A stretch of 64,000 bases of DNA from CALKZN01 sp050633785 (GTDB lineage Bacteria > Pseudomonadota > Gammaproteobacteria > Arenicellales > Arenicellaceae): contig JBOEHE010000046.1 of the NCBI GenBank assembly GCA_050633785.1, positions 79,118 to 143,117 on the forward strand, given 5' to 3'. Positions 43,798 through 52,298 of the stretch are shown piece after piece. The position numbers and the translations under genes are program-made. Position 1 is the stretch's first letter; each line of letters begins with the position of its first letter. The notes beneath the pieces are model-generated. The model saw only the letters and a list, made by a program, of their open reading frames with translations. It was not told where the DNA came from and searched no databases.

Positions 43798-44462
43798 TAG
43801 CCTGTCCCCAATTCATGCGTCATTTCACCGATAGAACCACGTTCAATGGCATAAACTTTATCCACCACCCCTTTCGAATGGGTATAGTCAGACTCCGAAA
43901 TCAAGACAGATAAGTTCTCCTGTTTTAAGCTGGTGATTACTTCCATCAGGCGCTGCGCCAATGCAGGGGCCACACCTTCGAACGGTTCATCCAGCAATAA
44001 CAAGTTGGAACCCGTAACCAATGCTCGAGCCAAAGCAACCAACTTCTGTTGTCCGCCACTCAGGGTCAGCGCTCTTCTATCAGCAAACCGACCAATTTCA
44101 GGCATCAACTCATAAACCCAGTGCAAGCGACTAAGGTCAGTATCCTGGTTGATAGCCCACAACGGCACCATAATATTTTCTTCAACCGTAAAATGTGGCA
44201 CCAATCGTCGATCTTCAGGCAGATAACCAATGCCCAGCAAAGCGCGGGCATGCGCTTTTGATTCATGCAATGCGATTTTCTGAAAATACAGTTCTCCCGA
44301 CTGCGGCTCTATCGCCCCCATAATGGCTCGCATCAAAGTTGTTTTTCCAGCACCATTACGGCCAATCAAACCAACGGTTTGACCTTTTTCAATGTTCAAT
44401 CCAACACCATTCAAAATCGGTACTTTTTGAATGGAAAGACTTAAATTATTAATTGTCAACAT
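43797..44462 (-). CDS. livF: LivF-like ABC transporter ATP-binding protein
   Basis: The 221-residue ATPase has Walker A GLIGRNGAGKTT (about 32-43), signature LSGGQQKLVALARAL and Walker B LLLLDEPFEG. The YLPEDRRLVPHFTVEEN segment typical of LivF is present. It energises branched-chain-amino-acid-type (HAAT) import at the inner membrane. Start and stop overlap with livG (TGATG) and the dehydrogenase. The gene symbol reflects family, not proven substrate. Confidence 0.93.
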   Translation of the reverse strand: MLTINNLSLSIQKVPILNGVGLNIEKGQTVGLIGRNGAGKTTLMRAIMGAIEPQSGELYFQKIALHESKAHARALLGIGYLPEDRRLVPHFTVEENIMVPLWAINQDTDLSRLHWVYELMPEIGRFADRRALTLSGGQQKLVALARALVTGSNLLLLDEPFEGVAPALAQRLMEVITSLKQENLSVLISESDYTHSKGVVDKVYAIERGSIGEMTHELGTG

Positions 44463-45250
44463 CAGGAAATCCCCCCTTCTTGATCATCGTCAAGCTGTCG
44501 ATGAAATTCAGATCCAATGACAAATTCACGCACACTGGCATTTTCTAACACTTGTGTGGTGGGGCCATCGGCAAGAATAGTTCCTTCATAAAATGCCACT
44601 ACTCGAGGGGCAAATTTTTCAACGATTTCCATATCATGCTCAATGAATAACACCGCTGTTTCAGAGCTTTTCAGGGCTGTAATCAAAACCTCCATAATGT
44701 GCATTTTTTCATCTGCACTGACACCACTGGTTGGTTCATCTAGAAACAATAAAGCTGGATTGCCAACGGTTGCCATAGCAATGTCAATCAACTTGCGTAC
44801 TCCTTGAGCCAGTGTACCCACTTCCTGAGCAGAGTATTGAGCCACTTTAAATCGCTCCAGCACGCTCATAGCCTCTTCAATTAAACGCGGCGTCACTGCC
44901 GGTCTGAGCAATGCAGGTTTATACTGTTTCGCAACGGTTAAGGCTATGATGATGTTATCCAGAACGGACAGTTCCAGAAATAGCTGAGGTATCTGAAACG
45001 AACGACAAATACCTAAACGGGTAATATCGCGAGTGGGTTTGCCTGTGATATCCGCCCCACGATAGAGAATTTTCCCAGAGCTGGGAGCCAGATAGCCTGT
45101 GGCCATATTGACAAAGGTGGTTTTGCCAGCCCCATTGGAACCAATCACACCCATGATCTCACCCGAGTTAATTTTAATATTAATATTCGAGGCAGCCACC
45201 ACCGCACCAAAAGTACGTTCCAGATTGACCGTTTCAAGAATAGTACTCAT
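44462..45250 (-). CDS. livG: LivG-like ABC transporter ATP-binding protein
   Basis: The 262-residue ATPase has Walker A GVIGSNGAGKTTFVN (about 34-48) and FQIPQLFLELSVLDN. The signature region is degenerate, TLAQGVRKLIDIAMA, where LSGGQ-like residues are replaced by LAQGV. Walker B LLFLDEPTSGVS and the H-loop IEHDME follow. LivG signatures are often LSYGQQR, so LAQGVRK is a noteworthy variant. It pairs with LivF. It overlaps livM by four bases. Confidence 0.93.
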   Translation of the reverse strand: MSTILETVNLERTFGAVVAASNINIKINSGEIMGVIGSNGAGKTTFVNMATGYLAPSSGKILYRGADITGKPTRDITRLGICRSFQIPQLFLELSVLDNIIIALTVAKQYKPALLRPAVTPRLIEEAMSVLERFKVAQYSAQEVGTLAQGVRKLIDIAMATVGNPALLFLDEPTSGVSADEKMHIMEVLITALKSSETAVLFIEHDMEIVEKFAPRVVAFYEGTILADGPTTQVLENASVREFVIGSEFHRQLDDDQEGGIS

Positions 45251-46209
45251 GTTTCACCTCCTGTTTGAGCAGCAGATTGCTTTTTTTGCACCAAGGACCA
45301 CAGTCCCTTAGGTAGAAAGATGATAGTCAGCAACATCAGCGTTCCCAGAATCATTTGCCAAGTATTTGGTGAGGCTTCAACCGCATAAACTCGAACAATT
45401 TCCAGAATAAAGGTACCAAAAAGCGGAGCCACTATGTTGCCCGTACCACTTAGAATAGACACGAAGACAAATTGCCCTGATGTCGTCCAGTTGGTCATTT
45501 CAGGATCAACATGCCCCAATGCCAAGGCCCAGAGCACACCGCCAATTCCTGAAACAGCCGCCGCAATAACGTACTTTATATGCACAGCACGATGTGCCGA
45601 TGTGCCGAGATACTCGAGACGTATTTCATTTTCGCGCAATGCTTCGCCGATATAGCCCATAGGGCTGCGTAAATATCGATTCAACAACACCGCACAGAGG
45701 ATAGCCGGAATACAGGTCGCTACATACAAAGCGTGTTTGGCCGTTGTTCCCTCTGGCGCCCAACCAAGGTAGGTGGCACTGGGCAGATTAAACCCATCAG
45801 TGCTGCCAAGCACCTCCAGTTTAGTCAGCAGGCCAAAGAGAATCATCGATAAAGCCAGAGACAACATGGCAAAGAAAATCTCCCGGTAACGGCGCAGCAA
45901 AAAACCCGCTAAAAAGGCCATGACTACACTGGCAACAGTTCCACAGGCCAGCAACACAAAGATGTCAGAAATCCCCAAAAACTTGCCTGCCATACCAGCA
46001 GCATAGCCACCAATGCAAAAATACAAACCCTGACCAAAACTCACCAGGCCAGCCCGCATTTGAATCATTACTCCCAGAGCCACCAAGCCTGTCCCCAATG
46101 AGACTTGAATGTAGTTAACTACCCATTCAGGCAAAACAAATCCCATTACAATGAGAACCGGCAAGCCAAGAATAAGGAACCGTTCGGTTCGATCGAAATT
46201 AGTGCTCAT
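45247..46209 (-). CDS. livM: LivM-like ABC transporter permease
   Basis: The 320-residue membrane protein has about nine hydrophobic helices and the LivM pattern: LGVMIQMRAGLVSFGQGLYFCIGGYAAG, AMLSLALSMILFGL, GRALRENE-like (here IGEALRENEIRLEYLGT) and a final LTIIFLPKGLWSL. It forms the import channel with LivH. It overlaps livH (ATGA) and livG at either end, showing tight coupling. Confidence 0.92.
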   Translation of the reverse strand: MSTNFDRTERFLILGLPVLIVMGFVLPEWVVNYIQVSLGTGLVALGVMIQMRAGLVSFGQGLYFCIGGYAAGMAGKFLGISDIFVLLACGTVASVVMAFLAGFLLRRYREIFFAMLSLALSMILFGLLTKLEVLGSTDGFNLPSATYLGWAPEGTTAKHALYVATCIPAILCAVLLNRYLRSPMGYIGEALRENEIRLEYLGTSAHRAVHIKYVIAAAVSGIGGVLWALALGHVDPEMTNWTTSGQFVFVSILSGTGNIVAPLFGTFILEIVRVYAVEASPNTWQMILGTLMLLTIIFLPKGLWSLVQKKQSAAQTGGET

Positions 46210-47102
46210 ATTTTTCTCCCCTCAGACAAAGAAAACAGGCCATAAGGTTTGATGGTCAGCACCACCGCCATGACAAGATAGATTGAAAACAGCTCCGCTG
46301 GAGGATAAAGGTGAACCGAAATAGCTCTGGCAAAACCGACAAATATAGCACCGATAATAGCTCCCCCTATACTGCCCATTCCACCAATCACAATCACCGC
46401 AAAGGCCATGACTATGATTTCGGCACCGATACCTGGTACCACTGAAATCTGCGGGGCCGTTACTGCACCGCCTAATGCTCCCAGGGTTGCACCAATGATA
46501 AAAGTTATCGTAAAAAACAAGGTAACGTTGATGCCAAGTGCACTGCTTATTTCACGATCTTCGATAACAACCAATAACAGTTTTCCAGTGCGTGTACGAT
46601 TGAGCCCCCACCACAAAGCGGCCCCACAGACCATAGCCAGAGCAATAAGGCTGAATTTATAAATGGTGTAAGGAATGCCCATAATGTCAATGGTTCCGAG
46701 AAAATAGGCCGGTTGATAGGCTACGAGTGATTCAGTACCCCAAATCAGTTTGGTAGCATCCTCCAGAATGAGGAACAAAGCGTATGTGACCAGCACCATC
46801 AACACTTCATCACGACCATACATAAACCGTAGAACACCTCGTTCAATGAGCAAACCAGCAATGATGCCCACGGCAATGGCCGCCGATGGAATAAGAAGGT
46901 ATGTCAATGCAACCGTTGATCCGGTTTGCATATACAAGCCAATGGCCCAGGCAGAAGAATATGCACCTAATGCATAAAAACCGCCATGAGCAATATTTAA
47001 AATACGCATAACACCATAGATGAGCGTCAACCCAACGGAAGACAGGAAAAGCCATGCGGCGAACCCTAAGCCATCTACTGCTATTGCAACTGCAGTTAAC
47101 AT
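46206..47102 (-). CDS. livH: LivH-like ABC transporter permease
   Basis: I choose ATG 47102 because AGAGGTTCAC precedes it and upstream sequence contains a terminator; the longer frame from 47222 would read through that terminator. The 298-residue protein has about eight helices with LTLIYGVMRILNIAHGGFYALGAY at the start and FAVIVIGGMGSIGGAIIGAIFVG near the end, both LivH hallmarks. It follows the binding-protein gene after 135 bases. Confidence 0.92.
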   Translation of the reverse strand: MLTAVAIAVDGLGFAAWLFLSSVGLTLIYGVMRILNIAHGGFYALGAYSSAWAIGLYMQTGSTVALTYLLIPSAAIAVGIIAGLLIERGVLRFMYGRDEVLMVLVTYALFLILEDATKLIWGTESLVAYQPAYFLGTIDIMGIPYTIYKFSLIALAMVCGAALWWGLNRTRTGKLLLVVIEDREISSALGINVTLFFTITFIIGATLGALGGAVTAPQISVVPGIGAEIIVMAFAVIVIGGMGSIGGAIIGAIFVGFARAISVHLYPPAELFSIYLVMAVVLTIKPYGLFSLSEGRKI

Positions 47103-47130
47103 GTGAACCTCTGAAAAATAATTGATAGAT

Positions 47131-47170
47131 AAAAAAGCCCGAGCCATTAAGAGTGAACAATGACTCGGGC
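47131..47170 (-). terminator. Terminator/attenuator between the binding-protein gene and livH
   Basis: On the minus strand GCCCGAGTCATT pairs with AATGGCTCGGGC (one mismatch), followed directly by TTTTTT. It lies about 67 bases after the binding-protein stop and 29 bases before livH. Partial termination would give excess binding protein over permease. Confidence 0.88.
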
Positions 47171-47237
47171 CAGGCCTTATCGTTTCTGTAGCCTTATGCA
47201 GTAACAGAACAACAAGGAACAACCAGCAAGAGTGGGT

Positions 47238-48545
47238 TTACTGGCAATTAGCGCCTTCAAAACCGGATTTAATCCAATCAATACTTTTGGAGCCAGCAGG
47301 AGGATTCACACAGGTTGCTGCGTAACGTTTGATATCAACCAGAGTCCCCTTACCGGTCTCCTTGTCGTACTTATACGTACCATAAGCGGTTTCCTGGATC
47401 GCCTGATGTCCATTGGACAAAGCCATTGAAACCATGCCACTTGGGGTTGCAAAACTAGACCCTTTCAGCGCAGCCATAGTCTTCGCCTGATCGATTGACT
47501 CCGCTTTATCCGTTGCGGCTTTCACAGCTAGAATTGCCTGTGCCATATGGTACGAAGGATAGGTTGGTAAAGAACCAAAACGGTCAAAGTAGGCTTTTTT
47601 AAACCAATCGTTCAGCTCACTTTCCGGGGCCAGAGGGCCATTGGGGCCGCGAGCACCAATGATAGTGCCATCAGGCATTTGCGGTCCAAGACGCTGCATT
47701 GCAGTCTCACCAGTAGTCAAAATAACCTGGCTGCGTGAAAACAAATTTCTTCCACCACCCTGAATGACCAGAGCTTCCATGTCACCACCCCAGAAACTGG
47801 AATGCACAACATCCGGCTTTTTCGTCAATAGTGCGGAAACTTCCGAGCCATATTGACCAGCGTATATCTTGGGAAACTGTTCTGTAGCCACTTTGACGGA
47901 GGTACTTAATGCTGCCATAGATGCAGAGAAATCACGCCACGAATCCTGACCCCAGGCATAATTCTGGTTGATGCCAGCAATGGACGAGATATCTTTTTTG
48001 GTATCCATCACATACTTTGCCGCAGCAACATTGTCCATAGTGGCATGCCCGGCGGTGCGAAACACATAATTCGGTTCAGTCACAATATCTTCAAAGATCT
48101 GTGGTGTGCCACAATCGAATAACACCGTTAGCTTCTTCTCTTCTTCAGCAACAGGAGCTATCGCTTTACAACTACCTGATGAGATATAACCAATGATGAT
48201 GTCAGCGCCATCTTTTTGCACCAGTTTTTTGTAGTCAGCGACTTTCTGTTTGCTTGCTTCATCAACAAAGATAGGCGTGATATTTGCACCAGCCAGACCT
48301 TTGCTTGTATAAGGCGCTGGCATGCTTCCAGCATTGATCGCTTCGATCATCAACTCTGCGGCATTACGCGCGGGAATACCAAAGGGTCCAGCGGCTCCGC
48401 CAGAAAGAAAAGTAACCACACCCAATTTGACCTCTTTATCTTCGGCCATAGACATAGTAGACCAGCCCGCAACCAGCGTTGATACTGCCAGTGCAGTCAA
48501 CAATTTTGATCCACGTTCTGATAAGTTTTGAAAACCGTTATGCAT
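47238..48545 (-). CDS. ABC transporter periplasmic binding protein (type-I, Leu/Ile/Val-like)
   Basis: ATG 48545 follows CTGGGGGAATCAATT and begins a signal peptide cleaved near SMA at about 34. The 435-residue protein has the periplasmic-binding type-I fold (VKLGVVTFLSGGAAGPFGIPA at the mature N-terminus). It is the first gene of the livHMGF-dehydrogenase operon and lies under a sigma54 promoter with two upstream palindromes. A close paralogue is at 39876-41177. Cysteine pairs near SCKAIAP, FDCGTP, TCVNPP and the terminal NCQ may form disulfides. The ligand is unknown, probably a small polar or alcohol-related compound given the dehydrogenase. Confidence 0.92.
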   Translation of the reverse strand: MHNGFQNLSERGSKLLTALAVSTLVAGWSTMSMAEDKEVKLGVVTFLSGGAAGPFGIPARNAAELMIEAINAGSMPAPYTSKGLAGANITPIFVDEASKQKVADYKKLVQKDGADIIIGYISSGSCKAIAPVAEEEKKLTVLFDCGTPQIFEDIVTEPNYVFRTAGHATMDNVAAAKYVMDTKKDISSIAGINQNYAWGQDSWRDFSASMAALSTSVKVATEQFPKIYAGQYGSEVSALLTKKPDVVHSSFWGGDMEALVIQGGGRNLFSRSQVILTTGETAMQRLGPQMPDGTIIGARGPNGPLAPESELNDWFKKAYFDRFGSLPTYPSYHMAQAILAVKAATDKAESIDQAKTMAALKGSSFATPSGMVSMALSNGHQAIQETAYGTYKYDKETGKGTLVDIKRYAATCVNPPAGSKSIDWIKSGFEGANCQ

Positions 48546-48639
48546 AATTGATTCCCCCAGGAGAATATGTATTGTTGTTTTAATGTAGAAAGCCATGACT
48601 ACTGAAGCGAGTAGTCAGTATTAGCTTCAATAGAGTATT

Positions 48640-48655
48640 AGCAACCTCTATGCCA
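48640..48655 (-). promoter_or_regulatory. Sigma54 promoter
   Basis: On the minus strand TGGCATAGAGGTTGCT matches the consensus TGGCACG-N4-TTGCW, with GG and GC at the required ten-base spacing. Transcription would start near 48629, about 84 bases before the binding-protein ATG. Two activator palindromes lie upstream. Confidence 0.88.
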
Positions 48656-48728
48656 GTTCACACCATCGCGCTAACTAATTGATTATTAATCAATTCATTA
48701 CTAAACAGATACATAAAAACCGACTTAT

Positions 48729-48743
48729 GAGCGATTACCGCTC
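48729..48743. promoter_or_regulatory. Upstream activator site, proximal copy
   Basis: GAGCGATTACCGCTC is a near-perfect palindrome (one mismatch from GAGCGAT-A-ATCGCTC), centred about 107 bases upstream of the predicted start. It is 33 bases, about three helical turns, from the next copy. Confidence 0.8.
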
Positions 48744-48761
48744 AATAAAAACAATTAAATT

Positions 48762-48776
48762 GAGCGATAATCGCTC
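48762..48776. promoter_or_regulatory. Upstream activator site, distal copy
   Basis: GAGCGATAATCGCTC is a perfect palindrome about 140 bases upstream of the predicted sigma54 start. The identical 15 bases occur at 55395-55409 before the kinase-activator operon. Confidence 0.85.
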
Positions 48777-49095
48777 ATAAATGAAATGCAGTTAGAGTAA
48801 TGTAGATAACGAAACTCATCCTTGTGTTGCTTAATTTCTGACCGTTAGTACAACCCATCTGGTCGGCTGAATACATGGACAGCTTAACAATTAAGGTTTA
48901 TGCGATCTCCTCCATTCAAGACCAAATCACCATAGGGTCACTGAGTATATGATCATCTGAACGGCTCCCTTTATTCGAATTTGATCCAGAATAAATATAA
49001 GCCCCCTCTCGTTCATGATCGTTATGGCTATCGTCGAATCTACAAAGAGCTGTCTGAGCCCTTCAAAGCCAAGCCGAAATTAAACTTATATGCAA
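48777..49095. other. Spacer with possible transposase remnant
   Basis: No intact gene was seen. On the plus strand from about 48999 the frame reads PPLVHDRYGYRRIYKELSEP, which resembles the RYGYRRI(H/Y)xxL motif of IS3-family OrfB transposases, but it is broken on both sides. The remainder is featureless. Confidence 0.3.
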
Positions 49096-50493
49096 CTATA
49101 AGCAGAACACTACAGTTTTCTCATTTTTTGCTTCCACCGTATAGCACTGTTCATCTAACGCGGAATCTCGTTCAAGCGCACCAATATCGCAATGGGCTCC
49201 AATTGGACGAGCCTTCTTCAATCGGTCGGTTCGATATTCTGGCAGTATAAAACCGACAAGCTCGGTTCCAGCACAACCTGGGGCGTAATTCAAAAAAGGA
49301 AAAGATCCTCCAACTATATACGCCAGGCCATTATCAACTGCCGGGCTTTTTACAGGTAAAGGGCGGTGATAATCAACACCAATTGATCCCACTCCATCTG
49401 AGACAATGTTCTCTAGCGGTAATGGCTTATCCGCATCTGCCGTGGCAAAAATATTATTGTAAGGCGCTATATCATAGTCAGCCCACCTACTTCCAAGCGC
49501 CACTTGCTGGTTGGCTAAATTATTACTGCCAATAACGTTATTTTGCATGGTGACGAGATTGGATAAAGCTCCTGTGGTGTAACTATACTCAACGAATTCT
49601 GCACCGCCACCTGAGCAATCATTGCAAGTATTACCGCTTAGAATAGAATTTCGTAGCAGCACAGAAATTTGTTGCTCCGGCTCGTTGATATCCGTTCGCA
49701 TCGCTACGCCGCCACCTTCTCGATCGCTTTCATTTTCTACAATGGTAGCATTGAATATGGATAGTGATGAGTCCCCGCCTCCTATATTGATGGCACCTCC
49801 CTGACGACCTGAATAGTTTTCGGTAAAAGTTGAATCAAAAATAGTCACACCTGAATAAGCACCGACATCTATTGCTCCCCCAGTAAACTTAGAAGCATTG
49901 TTTATAAATAAACTTCTAAAAATTGTTGCCGTTGCTTCAAACCCTTCTGTACCACTCAGAAGAATCGCTCCCCCAGTCCCACCGTAGTTAGCGTGAAACT
50001 CGACATCTCTTAGGGTTAAATCGCCACTAAAGACATACAAAGCACCTCCTGGAGAAAAGACAGTATCCGTCGGTAGATTCACCTGGCCTCCAGAGAACAC
50101 AATATTCTCTAAGATTAAAGCTCCTCCATTAACATGGAAAAAACGAAATAGCGGTGTAGAGGCAGAAGGGTTTCTTAGAATTACAGTTGGTTCTGTAGCC
50201 ACTGGTCGAATATGAATGTTAGAGCTAATAATTGGCAATCCGTTTTTAGCTTCATAGACATTACTAAGCAATACCCCACTCACATTGAGTAGAATTAAAT
50301 CATCCCCACTCCCGCCAGTGCACCCTCCTTCAGAGGTATCATTATTTGCGGAGTTGATTGCTTCAACCAAATCGCAACCAGACTGTCCAATGTCAGCATT
50401 TACTATGATCACTGCTGAATGAGCGTGGTAGCTTGCTATAAAAAAACAAACCGCAAATAACACACTTTGAAAATGCACTTTAATATCTTTCAT
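49096..50493 (-). CDS. Secreted right-handed beta-helix protein
   Basis: The 465-residue protein has a signal peptide cleaved near SAV at about 27. Repeated beta-helix coils follow (GGALILENIVFSGGQV, GGALYVFSGDLTLRDVEF, GGAIDVGAYSGVTIFDSTF, GGAINIGGGDSSLSIFNATI, GGGVAMRTD). It ends with a choice-of-anchor-Q-like region (SPAVDNG, then ARPIGAHCDIGALE). The N-terminal cysteine-rich DLVEAINSANNDTSEGGC is typical of such surface proteins. It is probably exported to the cell surface or medium as an adhesin-like or polysaccharide-binding protein; no catalytic motif was recognised. GAGGACGT precedes ATG 50493. It stands alone between two regulated operons. Confidence 0.82.
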   Translation of the reverse strand: MKDIKVHFQSVLFAVCFFIASYHAHSAVIIVNADIGQSGCDLVEAINSANNDTSEGGCTGGSGDDLILLNVSGVLLSNVYEAKNGLPIISSNIHIRPVATEPTVILRNPSASTPLFRFFHVNGGALILENIVFSGGQVNLPTDTVFSPGGALYVFSGDLTLRDVEFHANYGGTGGAILLSGTEGFEATATIFRSLFINNASKFTGGAIDVGAYSGVTIFDSTFTENYSGRQGGAINIGGGDSSLSIFNATIVENESDREGGGVAMRTDINEPEQQISVLLRNSILSGNTCNDCSGGGAEFVEYSYTTGALSNLVTMQNNVIGSNNLANQQVALGSRWADYDIAPYNNIFATADADKPLPLENIVSDGVGSIGVDYHRPLPVKSPAVDNGLAYIVGGSFPFLNYAPGCAGTELVGFILPEYRTDRLKKARPIGAHCDIGALERDSALDEQCYTVEAKNEKTVVFCL

Positions 50494-51021
50494 ACGTCCT
50501 CATATTGCAGCAAATAAATATCAGCAATTCAGGCTGTATGGTTAAAAATTTGAGTCTGCAACCTTCACAGCCTTATTGCATCCGTATTAATGTCAAAACT
50601 TAATTGTCTTGTTGCTGCTAACCCACATCGTTATGCACAGAAATTGAACAATAAATATAATCTGACTAATCATTAACGCTAAATTAAGCACTCACTTCTC
50701 ATTGCGTGCTCAGTTAGTAATCTTTCACTTTAACAACATTGTATTTTTTTACTATCACCCAAAATAGGGGACAGAAAGCGTAACTGCTAGCAATAGAATG
50801 GATTCGTAGATCACTTACTAAAATTTGCTCATAATCTGAGGGCACTTAGAATTTGATAAAAACAATAGATATAGAGTGACTAAATGCTGCTATTTCTGAT
50901 ATGCCAAGCTGAAAGATACCGGTTAAAGCATTAATTTTTTATCAATTTGGGGGAACTTTCAGGCAACTGATTGTTTGCAAAGAGAGCTAAAGGCTTTCTA
51001 ATACCTCGCACAGAAACATTG
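50494..51021. other. Intergenic region, no gene seen
   Basis: These 528 AT-rich bases contain no protein-like frame. They hold the beta-helix gene promoter next to 50494 and whatever ends the kinase-activator-binding protein operon near 51000. No clear terminator was found. Confidence 0.4.
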
Positions 51022-52290
51022 TTATTTATCCCCTGCCATCTCGCTTCGCGGCAGTTTTTTCTCAGGGTAATGGATAAACCAATCCCCCAGCAAAACTCTG
51101 GCTGGCAGGAAGTTGCTGTTTAATACGGTTTTACCAATAGCTTGTGCCTGCAACATCTGATGCGTTGCCGGGTCCATACGGGATGAAAAACCTTTCGGAT
51201 CTTCAGGTAATGTGACAACAAGGTTTTCAAGGACGCGCCTTACATCCTCTTTATTACGAGAGTTTTTTGTCAACCTGACTGCCTCTGCAATGGCAATAAT
51301 GCCGGAATAAGCCCCTTGTGCGGCATAGCTGGGATAGCGACCTACACGATCATAGAACGTATTAACAAAAGCACGATTCGCTTTGGTCGGAGGCCAATTG
51401 ACATGATGTCTGGCCGATAACACCAATCCCAAAGGCATATCATCTGCCATTTCTACCAAAGTGGCGTAATTACCACCCGCATCAAAGTTCATAACCTGAG
51501 CATTCTCGAACAGTTTAAGCGGTTTTGCCTGTTTTATAAACGTCACCAGATCCTGTCCCCAGTGGCCATTAACGATGATATCGGGCTTACGCTGATTCAG
51601 GGCATGGATATAAATGGAGTAATCCGCTTCAAATAATTTAGGCCAAAACTCACCAACGATATCGTACCGAACCTGCTCCTGACGCAAGAAGTAACGCAAG
51701 TCATCCCAAGCTTGGTAACCGTAATCATAGTCGGGACCAATAAAGGCTATTTTTAAATTGCGCCCTTCTTTATAGTGTTCTTTAATATATTTCGCACCTG
51801 CCTGCATGGATTGCCGGGTACCATTGTTGACGCGAAAATAAAATGGGTGCAATGCTTCATTAACCAGACGAGGTGAGGCGTGATCAGTACCAATAAAGAA
51901 CACCTCATTTTCCCTGGCTATTTCAGTCACTTCCAGGGCAATTTGCGAACTGACGACGCCACATAGAAAATCAACCTGGTCATCTTTAATGAAATTACGT
52001 GCAATTTGCACAGCACGCAAAGACTTGGATCGCGTGTCTCCAAATAGAATATCCAACTCAGGATAAACAAATTCTGTCGATGATTTTAAATCGTCCAAAG
52101 CAATCTTTATAGCTTCAACACTGTCTCGCCCATACAAACCTCCAGAACCAGCCATCGGGAATAAGCAACCCACTTTTACTGCATCAGATGAAGCCATTTC
52201 ACTACTAAGTGCTGACAAATTCACAAACACGCAGCAGAAAGTGGCAAAAATCAGCCGCAAGAAAAATCGTTGGTAATATCTGGGCTTCAT
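51022..52290 (-). CDS. Periplasmic binding protein (UrtA/AmiC-like), probable sensor component
   Basis: The 422-residue protein has a signal peptide of about 30 residues. A type-I periplasmic-binding fold follows (VKVGCLFPMAGSGGLYGRDSVEAI, DFLCGVVSSQIALEVTEIA, IAFIGPDYDYGYQAWDDLRYF). No transporter genes adjoin it. It is the third gene of an operon with a histidine kinase and an NtrC-type activator, eight bases after the latter. I infer that it presents a ligand to the kinase, or carries the same ligand class as the ABC binding proteins it resembles in fold. The ligand is unknown. Confidence 0.86.
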   Translation of the reverse strand: MKPRYYQRFFLRLIFATFCCVFVNLSALSSEMASSDAVKVGCLFPMAGSGGLYGRDSVEAIKIALDDLKSSTEFVYPELDILFGDTRSKSLRAVQIARNFIKDDQVDFLCGVVSSQIALEVTEIARENEVFFIGTDHASPRLVNEALHPFYFRVNNGTRQSMQAGAKYIKEHYKEGRNLKIAFIGPDYDYGYQAWDDLRYFLRQEQVRYDIVGEFWPKLFEADYSIYIHALNQRKPDIIVNGHWGQDLVTFIKQAKPLKLFENAQVMNFDAGGNYATLVEMADDMPLGLVLSARHHVNWPPTKANRAFVNTFYDRVGRYPSYAAQGAYSGIIAIAEAVRLTKNSRNKEDVRRVLENLVVTLPEDPKGFSSRMDPATHQMLQAQAIGKTVLNSNFLPARVLLGDWFIHYPEKKLPRSEMAGDK

Positions 52291-52298
52291 TATAATGG

